The notes under the pieces: model-generated
Database searches by the model: none
The model's input: the letters and a program-made list of their open reading frames with translations, nothing else
Told to the model about the DNA's origin: nothing
In this document: one piece after another, positions 18,763 to 27,184 of the stretch
Position numbering within the stretch: position 1 is the first letter of the stretch
Layout: each line of letters opens with the position of its first letter
Source: Loktanella sp. PT4BL
GTDB taxonomy: Bacteria > Pseudomonadota > Alphaproteobacteria > Rhodobacterales > Rhodobacteraceae
DNA: 64,000 nt
Assembly (NCBI RefSeq): GCF_003201935.1
Contig: NZ_QJJL01000003.1
Span: forward strand, 186,001-250,000
Direction: 5' to 3'
Made by a program: the position numbers and the translations under genes

Positions 18763-19779
18763 ATGACATCCCAACGACCAATACCCACTTTGCAGGACGT
18801 GGCCAGCCGTGCGGGTGTGTCGACTGCCACAGTCTCGCGGGCAATCAATTTCCCCGATCAGGTGGCCGAGGTAACGCGTGACAAAGTGAACGTCGCAATT
18901 GCAGAATTGGGCTATTCACCCAATTTCGGTGCGCGCGCGATGGCAGCAAGGCGCACCAATACAATCGGTGCCATTATTCCGACAATGGAAAACGCGATCT
19001 TCGCGCGCGGGCTTCAGGCCTTTCAGGAAGAATTGCGTCGCAACGGATTTACGATGCTGGTTGCCAGCACGGCCTATCAGCCGGATACCGAGGAAGAGCA
19101 GATCAGGTCACTTGTCGCGCGGGGGGCTGATGCGCTCTTGCTGATCGGATATCACCGAGATCCGGCAATCTACGAATTTTTGGATGCGCAGGACGTGCCG
19201 GTCCTTTTGACATGGGCATTTGACCCCCAAGCGACACGGCCTTCGGTGGGCTTTAACAACAGCGCGGCAATGCAGGCGATGGCCGAAAAAGTGATCGGGA
19301 TGGGGCACCGGCGGCTGGCGCTGATTTCGGCAGAAACGGCGCAGAATGACAGGGCGGCAGCACGATGCGACGGGATCAGACAGGCGATGACCGCGGCCGG
19401 ACTGGACAGTGACACCCTTTGTTTCGTGGAAACGAAATATGGGATCAACGAAGGTGCAGCAGCCTTTGATCAGCTTATGGCCCACGAGCCAAGGCCGACT
19501 GCGGTTTTTTGCGGAAACGATGTTTTGGCTGTCGGTGCGCTCAGACGGGCAAGAGAGCGCGGGATTGCGGTTCCGGGTGATGTCTCGATCATCGGGTTCG
19601 ATGATATCGAACTGGCCCAGGTGGTTTATCCGGCACTGACAACGGTGCATGTGCCGCACCGTGAAATGGGCCGAAAGGCAGGGGAGGTTCTGGTAAACCA
19701 CCTGCGGGATGGCATCGCTTTGACACCGATTGAGCTTCAGACCCGGCTGGTTTTTCGGGATACGCTCGGCCCGCTTTAA
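18763..19779 (+). CDS. LacI-family transcriptional regulator of the sulfonate operon
   Basis: 338 residues. The N-terminal LacI helix-turn-helix TLQDVASRAGVSTATVSRAI (about residues 6-26) is followed by a hinge (NFGARAMAARRTNTIG) and a periplasmic-binding-protein-like sugar-type ligand domain (GIIP-like GAIIPTMEN; FCGNDVLAVGALR; SIIGFDDIELA). It is divergent from hpsN, and two operator-like palindromes lie between them. I infer that it controls the hpsN-to-hydroxyacid-dehydrogenase operon and itself. DHPS or a related C3 sulfonate is the most likely inducer, but this is untested. Confidence 0.9.
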   Translation: MTSQRPIPTLQDVASRAGVSTATVSRAINFPDQVAEVTRDKVNVAIAELGYSPNFGARAMAARRTNTIGAIIPTMENAIFARGLQAFQEELRRNGFTMLVASTAYQPDTEEEQIRSLVARGADALLLIGYHRDPAIYEFLDAQDVPVLLTWAFDPQATRPSVGFNNSAAMQAMAEKVIGMGHRRLALISAETAQNDRAAARCDGIRQAMTAAGLDSDTLCFVETKYGINEGAAAFDQLMAHEPRPTAVFCGNDVLAVGALRRARERGIAVPGDVSIIGFDDIELAQVVYPALTTVHVPHREMGRKAGEVLVNHLRDGIALTPIELQTRLVFRDTLGPL

Positions 19780-19985
19780 GCAATAGGCGGAGATTGTTGC
19801 TTGGATTTTGACGAGCTGCCCCGAATTGTCATGCGATCCCGCAACAATGACGGCAATACCGACAATTTTAGACAAGAAAATCGTCGTAGGCGGACAATTA
19901 CTTTGCCCAAGAACATTGGATTTGATACTCTTTCCCGAGTTGTTAAGTGTTGTTGGTGAAAACCGTGTTGCGTTATGATTTCCAG

Positions 19986-20456
19986 ATGTACTCTGCGGAT
20001 AGTGTATCCGTGCAGGCAGGCGGCGGAAAAGGCATTACAAGCCAGGGCCACGCGCGTTCAAACAAAGTCGTCGCTTTTTTCCGGGATCCAACGACAACAG
20101 ATGCTGTGACATCTGCGCCGCCGATTGTGCGGCTTTTCCTTGAAGAGGCCGGATTCGAACTCTCAGATGCCGAAGTGCCGCAGGTCGAGGACGCAGAAGC
20201 ACCTTGCGACAAGGTCTTGCGACGGGCGCTGGCAGCGCAACTGACGGCTGCATTGTCAAATCGCGCTCTGAAAAAGGCGCTCGCACGCGCGGCACAGGAA
20301 ACCGAATTCGATGTAGCGGCTTTCATCGCGGCCGTGGTCAGCAAGAACGCCCCAGATGTGCAGCCAGAGGGCGCGGCACAACCGTGCAAGATCACGCCCC
20401 GCAGCCCAAGCCAGCTTCGTAAGGCAAGCTGCAGGAATCGCGAACGTCCACGCTAG
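19986..20456 (+). CDS. Hypothetical protein
   Basis: An open frame of 156 codons from the ATG at 19986; no family recognised. The translation is Ala-rich with an acidic middle (about residues 60-75) and helix-prone 78-110, then a basic C-terminus. No signal peptide or membrane segment is evident. It sits alone between the LacI gene and the tRNA-Ala gene, with no clear operon partner or strong ribosome-binding site. If it is not a gene, the 19780-20528 stretch holds nothing else I can recognise. Confidence 0.4.
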   Translation: MYSADSVSVQAGGGKGITSQGHARSNKVVAFFRDPTTTDAVTSAPPIVRLFLEEAGFELSDAEVPQVEDAEAPCDKVLRRALAAQLTAALSNRALKKALARAAQETEFDVAAFIAAVVSKNAPDVQPEGAAQPCKITPRSPSQLRKASCRNRERPR

Positions 20457-20528
20457 GCTTCCTGCTAAGCATGCACGCCTTGATGGCTCGTCGCTTGGCG
20501 CCGCCGGAATATGCGATATCAGGAAATT

Positions 20529-20604
<76 letters not shown>

Positions 20605-20687
20605 AACTTATCAGCTTGCGCTGATTGCCGCTGTCTATGCAGCGATCCGGGCGAGATCAAGAGAAAATCGCGCCCGGTTCAGTCATT

Positions 20688-21011
20688 TTAATCGTCGTCG
20701 TTCGTTGTGACGTCGGCGAGTTCGTCGAGAGAGACGGTATCGTCGTCATCATCGTCTTCCAGAACATCGTCACCGAGATCGACGTCTTCATCATCGTCGT
20801 CATCAAGAACCAGATCATCGTCTTCTTCGATGTCCTTCATCTTGGCGGTTTGTGCGTCCTCTGCATCCGCGACCATTGTACGGGTCTTGGACGTGTCGAT
20901 CGTCACTTCATTGCCCGTATAGGGGCTGATGATTGGCGTCGCGTTCAGGTCGTAAAAGCGTTTGCCGGTTTCGGGGCAAAGGCGCTTTGTGCCCCACTCT
21001 TCCTTAGGCAT
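20688..21011 (-). CDS. TIGR02300 family protein with FYDLN motif and acidic tail
   Basis: A 107-residue protein beginning MPKEEWGTKRLCPETGKRFYDLNATP, the hallmark of the FYDLN_acid (TIGR02300) family found mainly in alphaproteobacteria. The N-terminal 35 residues are conserved and contain one cysteine. The C-terminal half is an extreme run of Asp/Glu (about residues 62-107), encoded by GAT/GAC/GAA repeats. No biochemical function is established for the family as far as I know. It is a single gene between tRNA-Ala and a divergent metallopeptidase. Confidence 0.9.
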   Translation of the reverse strand: MPKEEWGTKRLCPETGKRFYDLNATPIISPYTGNEVTIDTSKTRTMVADAEDAQTAKMKDIEEDDDLVLDDDDDEDVDLGDDVLEDDDDDDTVSLDELADVTTNDDD

Positions 21012-21121
21012 AGGCTATCCCTTCAAAAATCTCTGTCTTCCCTTGCGGGTGATCGGTGCCAACTGCCATAAGCGAGGGGCTGTGTCAAAGCCTTTGGCAC
21101 TTGAAAACCAAGAAGGTGGAT

Positions 21122-21811
21122 ATGGGCCGTCACACCCTGAAAGGCAACCCCCCGATCGAGGTGGTTTTGCGCCGTTCTGTACGCGCCAAGCGCCTGTCGT
21201 TGCGTGTTTCGCGTCTGGATGGCCGTGTGACGCTGACGTTGCCACGTTTTGCGCCCGAGCGTGAGGGAATCGCTTTCTTGCGCGCCAAAGAACCCTGGCT
21301 GCGCGGACACCTTGCGGATATGCGCCCCGCGATGGCGGCCCAAGTTGGCCAGACTGTGCCTTTCCGCGGGGTGGCAATGCCCATTATTGTGAGTGCCGGC
21401 AAGCGCGCGCGTATCCTTGAGGATCGCATCGAGGTCACAACAAGCGCATCTGCTGCGGCGCAGACCAAGGCCCTGTTGCGCCATGCCGCGCGCGATGCGC
21501 TTGCGCATGCCTCGGACCGCTATGCGCAGCAAGTGGGTAAATCCTATACGCGGCTGTCGATCCGCGACACACGGTCACGCTGGGGGTCTTGTTCAAGCAC
21601 AGGGGCATTGATGTATTCGTGGCGGCTGATAATGGCGCCGCCTGCTGTGCTTGATTATGTGGTGGCGCATGAGGTCGCCCATCTGGTTGAAATGAACCAT
21701 CAACCGGCGTTCTGGTCTGTTGTCGTACAGCTCTGCCCTGATTATGCTCAACATCGCCAGTGGCTGCGTGATGAGGGTGACAAGCTGCACCGCATTGTTT
21801 TCGACGATTGA
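21122..21811 (+). CDS. YgjP-like/SprT-type zinc metallopeptidase (DUF45)
   Basis: 229 residues from the ATG at 21122, which has AGAAGG upstream. The active site is VVAHEVAHLVEMNH: His183, Glu184 and His187 form HExxH, with His193 as probable third ligand. The segment SIRDTRSRWGSCSSTGALMYSWRL just before it is the DUF45/YgjP (M48-like) signature. Substrate unknown; in other bacteria these genes often sit near restriction or stress genes, but here the next gene is a GntR regulator 31 bp downstream. Confidence 0.87.
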   Translation: MGRHTLKGNPPIEVVLRRSVRAKRLSLRVSRLDGRVTLTLPRFAPEREGIAFLRAKEPWLRGHLADMRPAMAAQVGQTVPFRGVAMPIIVSAGKRARILEDRIEVTTSASAAAQTKALLRHAARDALAHASDRYAQQVGKSYTRLSIRDTRSRWGSCSSTGALMYSWRLIMAPPAVLDYVVAHEVAHLVEMNHQPAFWSVVVQLCPDYAQHRQWLRDEGDKLHRIVFDD

Positions 21812-21821
21812 CCAATCTGCC

Positions 21822-21837
21822 TTTCGTGATCACAAAA
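21822..21837. promoter_or_regulatory. TTTCGTGATCACAAAA site over the GntR gene start
   Basis: A 16-bp palindrome with one mismatch, centred at 21829.5 and ending 5 bp before the GntR ATG, so it covers the ribosome-binding region. It matches the paired TTTGTGATCACA sites upstream of sucC and sdhC. Position suggests autorepression. Confidence 0.6.
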
Positions 21838-21842
21838 GGCCC

Positions 21843-22493
21843 ATGATGATCCAGCCACGCCCCCAGGATAATACAACCGCCGCACATGAACGGGTGTATC
21901 GCGCGTTGCGGGCGCGGATCATGCACGGAGAAATTGCACCGGGTGAGGCCCTGACGCTGCGGGGTATCGGCAAAAGCTATGATGTTTCTATGACACCTGC
22001 GCGCGAGGCCGTGCGCCGCTTGGTTGCCGAAGGTGCGTTGTTCCTGTCGTCGTCGGGCCGTGTCTCGACACCGGAGCTTTCGAACGAGCGGATTGAAGAG
22101 CTGGCCACCTTGCGCGCCTTGCTTGAAGCTGAGCTTGCGTCGCGCGCTTTGCCGCGGGCGCATTTTGCGCTGATCGAACGGCTTGAGACTATCAATCAGG
22201 GCTTTCACCAGATAATCGCACGCCATGATGCGACGGGCTATATCCGCCTGAACCTCGAATTCCACCGCACGCTTTATCTGCGCGCCCAGGCGCCTGCGAT
22301 GTTGGCGATGACAGAGACTGTTTGGCTGCAATTAGGACCAACCATGCGGTCGCTTTACGGGCGGCTGAACCGCACCGATCCTCCTGCACATCACAAACTG
22401 ATCCTTGCAGCCCTGAAGGCCGGTGACGAGCCGGGTTTGCGCTTGGCTGTGCGCGCCGATTCGACCCAAGGTTTGCGGATGCTGAAGGGTTAG
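21843..22493 (+). CDS. GntR-family (FadR/FCD-type) regulator, candidate TCA-cycle regulator
   Basis: 216 residues. The N-terminal winged helix (VYRALRARIMHGEIAPGEALTLRGIGKSYDVSMTPAREAVRRL; helix-turn-helix about residues 33-57) is that of GntR, followed by an all-helical FCD-type ligand domain with metal-ligand candidates His in NLEFHRTLY and AHHKLI. ATG codons at 21843 and 21846 are both possible. A palindrome shared with the sucC and sdhC promoters overlaps its leader, so I propose that it controls those TCA-cycle operons and itself. FCD members usually bind organic acids. It overlaps the convergent gene at its 3' end by 4 bp. Confidence 0.88.
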   Translation: MMIQPRPQDNTTAAHERVYRALRARIMHGEIAPGEALTLRGIGKSYDVSMTPAREAVRRLVAEGALFLSSSGRVSTPELSNERIEELATLRALLEAELASRALPRAHFALIERLETINQGFHQIIARHDATGYIRLNLEFHRTLYLRAQAPAMLAMTETVWLQLGPTMRSLYGRLNRTDPPAHHKLILAALKAGDEPGLRLAVRADSTQGLRMLKG

Positions 22494-23326
22494 GTCCCGT
22501 AGATATCGAGATCTTCAAGCGCGAGGTTCATCACCCGCCGGAAATCCTCGCCGGGCATGCCGATCCCATAGGACAGATTGGTGATAAATGCGTATTCGCT
22601 TGGAATGATCCGCCCGCTTGAAAGCGCCACAAAGAACGCACCGCGCATCATGACGTCTTTCTCTGAATCGCGCAGACCCTTCCCGAAGTCGATGAAGTCC
22701 TGCGGTGTGAGGTTCAGGTCAATATGGTCGGTGATGCGAATAACCTCTGTGGACGGAATATTGGTCCGTGTCAGACGGCTTGCTGCTTTGGTGATCAGCG
22801 CAATTTCATTCGATGCAACAATCCCGTCGCATTTGCCGACATAGCACATTGCCGTCAGGATGCGCTGTGTCGCTTTTTTGCGCATCGGTGCGGTAGGGTC
22901 GAGACCGAGCAGTGATTTCATGCGCCGCCAGATGACAGCAATGAGGGCAAGGCTGATTGCAACCCAGAGACCATAGTTCTGAATGGTCCGTTGTAGGCTG
23001 TTGCGCGCCACAGAAGGCAGGCCGGCGTCAATCAGGTTCAATGACTGCGCGGTTTCCATTTGCTGCGGGCTGAAGGGCCGTTCGATCTGTCCTGTGCAGC
23101 GGTCTCTGGACAGAACATATCCAAGGATATTGCTGGAAACCGTGTAGCCCAAAATCCGGATATCTTTGGTTTCATAGCAGAGCGACAGGGATGTGCCATT
23201 GGGAGCGTCAATCTCCGTGTCCGCAACATATTCCAAACCCGAGAAAAACCCAGAGTTGGCTGTCCAAGCCTGCGCTGGCCCAGCGACCAGCAAACTCAAG
23301 AAGATGGCAACTATGAAACGCATCAT
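22490..23326 (-). CDS. Secreted/membrane hypothetical protein with TerB-like C-terminal domain
   Basis: 278 residues. A signal peptide (about 1-20, cleavage after AQA) is followed by a roughly 90-residue extracytoplasmic part with two cysteines, a transmembrane helix near 117-135 (NYGLWVAISLALIAVIW), and a cytoplasmic helical domain from about 150. That domain contains ILTAMCYVGKCDGIVASNEIALITK, which resembles TerB-type tellurite-resistance domains. ATG at 23326 or 23323 could start it. The function is unknown, and the TerB resemblance is by eye. Confidence 0.72.
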   Translation of the reverse strand: MMRFIVAIFLSLLVAGPAQAWTANSGFFSGLEYVADTEIDAPNGTSLSLCYETKDIRILGYTVSSNILGYVLSRDRCTGQIERPFSPQQMETAQSLNLIDAGLPSVARNSLQRTIQNYGLWVAISLALIAVIWRRMKSLLGLDPTAPMRKKATQRILTAMCYVGKCDGIVASNEIALITKAASRLTRTNIPSTEVIRITDHIDLNLTPQDFIDFGKGLRDSEKDVMMRGAFFVALSSGRIIPSEYAFITNLSYGIGMPGEDFRRVMNLALEDLDIYGT

Positions 23327-23523
23327 GCAAATATCTCGGACTCACTATAAACGTCGCCGCAATAAAGGCAGAGGGCGGCCGCTGTTGTCTCGGTTATCTG
23401 CCTGAAAGACCCTAGAAAGCAAGTAATTGAGCGCCCAATGTGCTGTTTTTGCAGCAAGTGTTCCCTTGGTGCCGCTGAAATTGCTTGTATAAAAACCGCC
23501 CTGAATTCGGACAAGACGTGGCA

Positions 23524-23548
23524 TGGACCGGCGACAATGGCCGGTCCA
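23524..23548 (-). terminator. Possible terminator hairpin after lpd
   Basis: An 8-bp stem, TGGACCGG / CCGGTCCA, with a 9-nt loop, 11 bp past the lpd stop. There is no clear T-run on the minus strand, so it may be an RNA-stabilising stem rather than a true terminator. Confidence 0.4.
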
Positions 23549-23559
23549 GCCTGAAAAAT

Positions 23560-24948
23560 CTACGCGTGTATCGCGCCGTCGCCGCATGCGAGGGCGGCTT
23601 CGCGGACGGCCTCGGAGTAGGTGGGGTGGGCATGGCAGGTCCGCGCGAGATCCTCGGCGGCGGCACCGAATTCCATGGCAACGCAGATTTCGTGGATCAG
23701 GTCACCCGCCATCGGACCGATAATATGCGCGCCAAGCACGCGGTCGGTCGTTGCATCCACGAGGATTTTGACAAAACCGTCGCCTGCGAAATTTGCCTTG
23801 GCGCGGGCGTTGCCCATGAAGGGGAACTTGCCGACCTTGTATTTACGCCCTTGTTCTTTCAGGGTTTCTTCGGTCTCGCCCACATTTGCCACCTCGGGGT
23901 GGGTGTAGATCACGCCGGGGATCACGCCGTAGTTCACATGCGGATGCTGACCGGCGATACCTTCGGCGACGGCCATGCCTTCGTCTTCGGCTTTATGGGC
24001 CAGCATCGGCCCTGCGATGGTATCGCCGATGGCATAAATGCCCGCGACATTGGTCGCATATTTGCCGTCGGTCTTGATCTGGCCGCGCTCGGACATCTCA
24101 ACGCCCAGCTCTTCCAGACCCAGCCCCTTGGTGTAGGGTTTGCGGCCTGTGGCGACCAGCACCGTATCGGCGGAAAGCGTGTGTTCGCTGTCGTCCTTGC
24201 GCAGTTTATAGGTGACGGTGGCCTTGTTGTTCTTGACTTCGACACCTTGCACAGCCGCACCAAGGGTGAATTTAAGCCCCTGTTTCGTAAGCATTTTCTG
24301 GAACTGGCGTGCGATTTCCTTGTCCATGCCGGGGGTGATGGCATCGAGGAATTCGATCACCTCGACCTCGGCGCCCAAACGGGCATAAACAGACCCGAGC
24401 TCAAGCCCGATCACACCGGCGCCGATCACGACCAGTTTCTTCGGGATCTTGCCCAGTTCCAGCGCACCGGTGGAGGTCACGACGGTCTTTTCATCAACCT
24501 CAACGCCCGGCAGCGATGCGGCCTCGGAGCCGGAGGCGATGACAATATGTTTGGCCTCGTAAACCTCGTCACCCACTTTGACTTTGCCCGCTTCTGGGAT
24601 TGTGCCCCAGCCTTTGAGCCAGTCTACCTTGTTCTTTTTGAACAGAAATTCGATGCCGCCGGTGTTTTGTGCAATCGTGTCGGCCTTATAGGACAGCATC
24701 TGTTTCCAATCGACCGAAGGCGCTTTGCCTTTCAGGCCCATGGTCGCGAAATTATGCTCGGCTTCATGCAGCATATGCGTCGCGTGCAGCATGGCCTTGG
24801 AGGGAATGCAGCCCACGTTCAGGCAAGTCCCGCCCAGCGTTTCGCGGCCCTCGACACAGGCCACTTTCATACCCAGTTGGGCGCAGCGAATTGCACAAAC
24901 ATAGCCGCCGGGACCGGCGCCGATTACGATGACGTCATAGCTGGACAT
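23560..24948 (-). CDS. lpd: Dihydrolipoyl dehydrogenase (E3)
   Basis: A 462-residue flavoprotein disulfide reductase that reoxidises dihydrolipoyl groups of 2-oxoacid dehydrogenases with NAD+. It has an N-terminal FAD site ([19 protein letters not shown]), the redox-active pair Cys42/Cys47 in [13 protein letters not shown], an NAD site ([20 protein letters not shown]), and the C-terminal interface motif [10 protein letters not shown] with the catalytic His. It is the last gene of the sucCDAB block, so it probably serves 2-oxoglutarate dehydrogenase. A 63-bp gap with a triple GTACA repeat separates it from the MAPEG gene. Confidence 0.96.
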   Translation of the reverse strand: MSSYDVIVIGAGPGGYVCAIRCAQLGMKVACVEGRETLGGTCLNVGCIPSKAMLHATHMLHEAEHNFATMGLKGKAPSVDWKQMLSYKADTIAQNTGGIEFLFKKNKVDWLKGWGTIPEAGKVKVGDEVYEAKHIVIASGSEAASLPGVEVDEKTVVTSTGALELGKIPKKLVVIGAGVIGLELGSVYARLGAEVEVIEFLDAITPGMDKEIARQFQKMLTKQGLKFTLGAAVQGVEVKNNKATVTYKLRKDDSEHTLSADTVLVATGRKPYTKGLGLEELGVEMSERGQIKTDGKYATNVAGIYAIGDTIAGPMLAHKAEDEGMAVAEGIAGQHPHVNYGVIPGVIYTHPEVANVGETEETLKEQGRKYKVGKFPFMGNARAKANFAGDGFVKILVDATTDRVLGAHIIGPMAGDLIHEICVAMEFGAAAEDLARTCHAHPTYSEAVREAALACGDGAIHA

Positions 24949-24975
24949 GGGGTCTCCTTTAGGGTGTCACAGGGC

Positions 24976-25006
24976 GTACACACCGCGTACACAACCTGTA
25001 CATACA
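24976..25006. repeat. Three GTACA-type direct repeats with 11-bp period upstream of lpd
   Basis: GTACACACCGC, GTACACAACCT and GTACATACAAA follow one another, so the GTACA cores start at 24976, 24987 and 24998. Exact 11-bp phasing places them on one face of the helix. They lie between the MAPEG gene and the lpd start. A regulatory role is inference. Confidence 0.5.
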
Positions 25007-25011
25007 AATTG

Positions 25012-25422
25012 TCATATCAGGGCTGACACTATCATCAGCATGGTTGAGGTGAACCCCACAAACCAAATTATTGACCGCCACGGTGTCAGGCCGAAGTAAT
25101 AGGCGGGGACATAGAGGACGCGTGCCGCGAGGTAGGTCCATGCACAAATGGCGGAAAATCCGGTGCCTTTGTCGCCAAGGGTGATTACGACGACGGCGAT
25201 CGTGAACAGGATCAGACCTTCGAAGTGGTTATTGAGGGCACGGAACAGGCGTGCGGTCTTATCGCTCACCTGTTCGACCAGGGGTTTGCCCAGGCGGCTC
25301 GCATCCCGTGGTGACATGGTTTTGCCGGGGCCAAGTTCGAGATTGGCAGGGATCGCCATCAGCGCGAACTGCACACCTTGCAGGAGGGCTGCGAGCGCGA
25401 GAACGGTGAGTTCGGGGGTCAT
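25012..25422 (-). CDS. MAPEG-family membrane protein (second copy)
   Basis: 136 residues with four predicted transmembrane helices (about 4-24, 68-88, 92-112 and 114-134). The motif RALNNHFEGLILFTIAV is the MAPEG signature (membrane-associated proteins in eicosanoid and glutathione metabolism), with the Asn-His-x-Glu cluster. Bacterial members mostly have unknown substrates. It lies between a paralogue and lpd in the 2-oxoglutarate dehydrogenase gene cluster. Confidence 0.83.
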   Translation of the reverse strand: MTPELTVLALAALLQGVQFALMAIPANLELGPGKTMSPRDASRLGKPLVEQVSDKTARLFRALNNHFEGLILFTIAVVVITLGDKGTGFSAICAWTYLAARVLYVPAYYFGLTPWRSIIWFVGFTSTMLMIVSALI

Positions 25423-25433
25423 GGTGTCACGCC

Positions 25434-25498
25434 GTCCCGGGCGTGACCCGGGACCTCTGGTTTGTTTTGCGGGGGAGGCCCCGGATCAGGTCCGGGGC
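25434..25498. repeat. Pair of REP-like palindromes between the MAPEG genes
   Basis: Two hairpins, each with an 8-bp perfect stem and a 5-nt loop: GTCCCGGG-CGTGA-CCCGGGAC (25434-25454) and GCCCCGGA-TCAGG-TCCGGGGC (25478-25498). The centres are 44 bp apart. The same paired design recurs at 30173-30237. Confidence 0.7.
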
Positions 25499-25526
25499 TG
25501 CGTTCCTCTGGCTGCGGTTCATTGCG

Positions 25527-25913
25527 TCAGAACAGCGGCAGGATCATCATGGCCAATCCTGCAAGTGATGCAAAAAAGGCGACCGAACGCACCAGCGGAA
25601 TGCCTGAGGCATATGCAGGAATATAGGCGACACGCGCCCAGAACCAGATTGCGGCACCAAGGGCGGAGGTGGCGGTGCCCATCTCGGTCACGGCGAGCGT
25701 CAGTGCCAGTGCGATGAAGGCCGGCAAGGTTTCCAGATAGTTGCGCAAGGCGCGCTGGATGCGGGCGGCCACAACACTCTGGTCGCGGTTTTCGTCCTGC
25801 GGTCCCAGCGCCCAACCGATCCCTTTGCTCAGGTCGCTGAACGTGGCCTGCACGAGGACATGCACAACGAGGAGAATGACGCCGTAGACGAGGTATTGCA
25901 GTTCAGGTGTCAT
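25527..25913 (-). CDS. MAPEG-family membrane protein (first copy)
   Basis: 128 residues with four predicted membrane helices. RIQRALRNYLETLPAFIALAL is the MAPEG signature region, with Glu retained, and WARVAYIPAYASGIPLVRS matches the family C-terminal half. It is a diverged paralogue of the next gene (25012-25422), an apparent tandem duplication. Both start MTPEL. It follows sucB after a gap containing a long hairpin. The substrate is unknown. Confidence 0.83.
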   Translation of the reverse strand: MTPELQYLVYGVILLVVHVLVQATFSDLSKGIGWALGPQDENRDQSVVAARIQRALRNYLETLPAFIALALTLAVTEMGTATSALGAAIWFWARVAYIPAYASGIPLVRSVAFFASLAGLAMMILPLF

Positions 25914-25940
25914 GGGGTTTCCTTTCGCATTTTTGGTGCA

Positions 25941-25978
25941 TGGGTTTCACCTACCCCACGTAGGGTGGGTGAAACCCA
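25941..25978. repeat. Long stem-loop between sucB and MAPEG
   Basis: TGGGTTTCACCTACCC and GGGTGGGTGAAACCCA form a 16-bp stem with one mismatch and a 6-nt loop, 10 bp downstream of the sucB stop. A shorter relative with GTGGGT/ACCCAC arms occurs at 31158-31172 after sucC. It may act as a partial terminator or an mRNA-stabilising element. Confidence 0.65.
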
Positions 25979-25987
25979 CGCGAACCA

Positions 25988-27183
<1,196 letters not shown>

Positions 27184-27184
<1 letters not shown>

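Noticed and set aside
20740..20830. Repetitive GTC/ATC tract as a microsatellite
   Set aside because: It is the Asp-rich coding region of the FYDLN protein; frame and codons explain the repetition.
23485..25026. A 513-codon plus-strand frame opposite lpd
   Set aside because: It is the complement of a full-length dihydrolipoyl dehydrogenase with intact motifs. The His/Cys/Gly-rich translation is typical of an antisense shadow.
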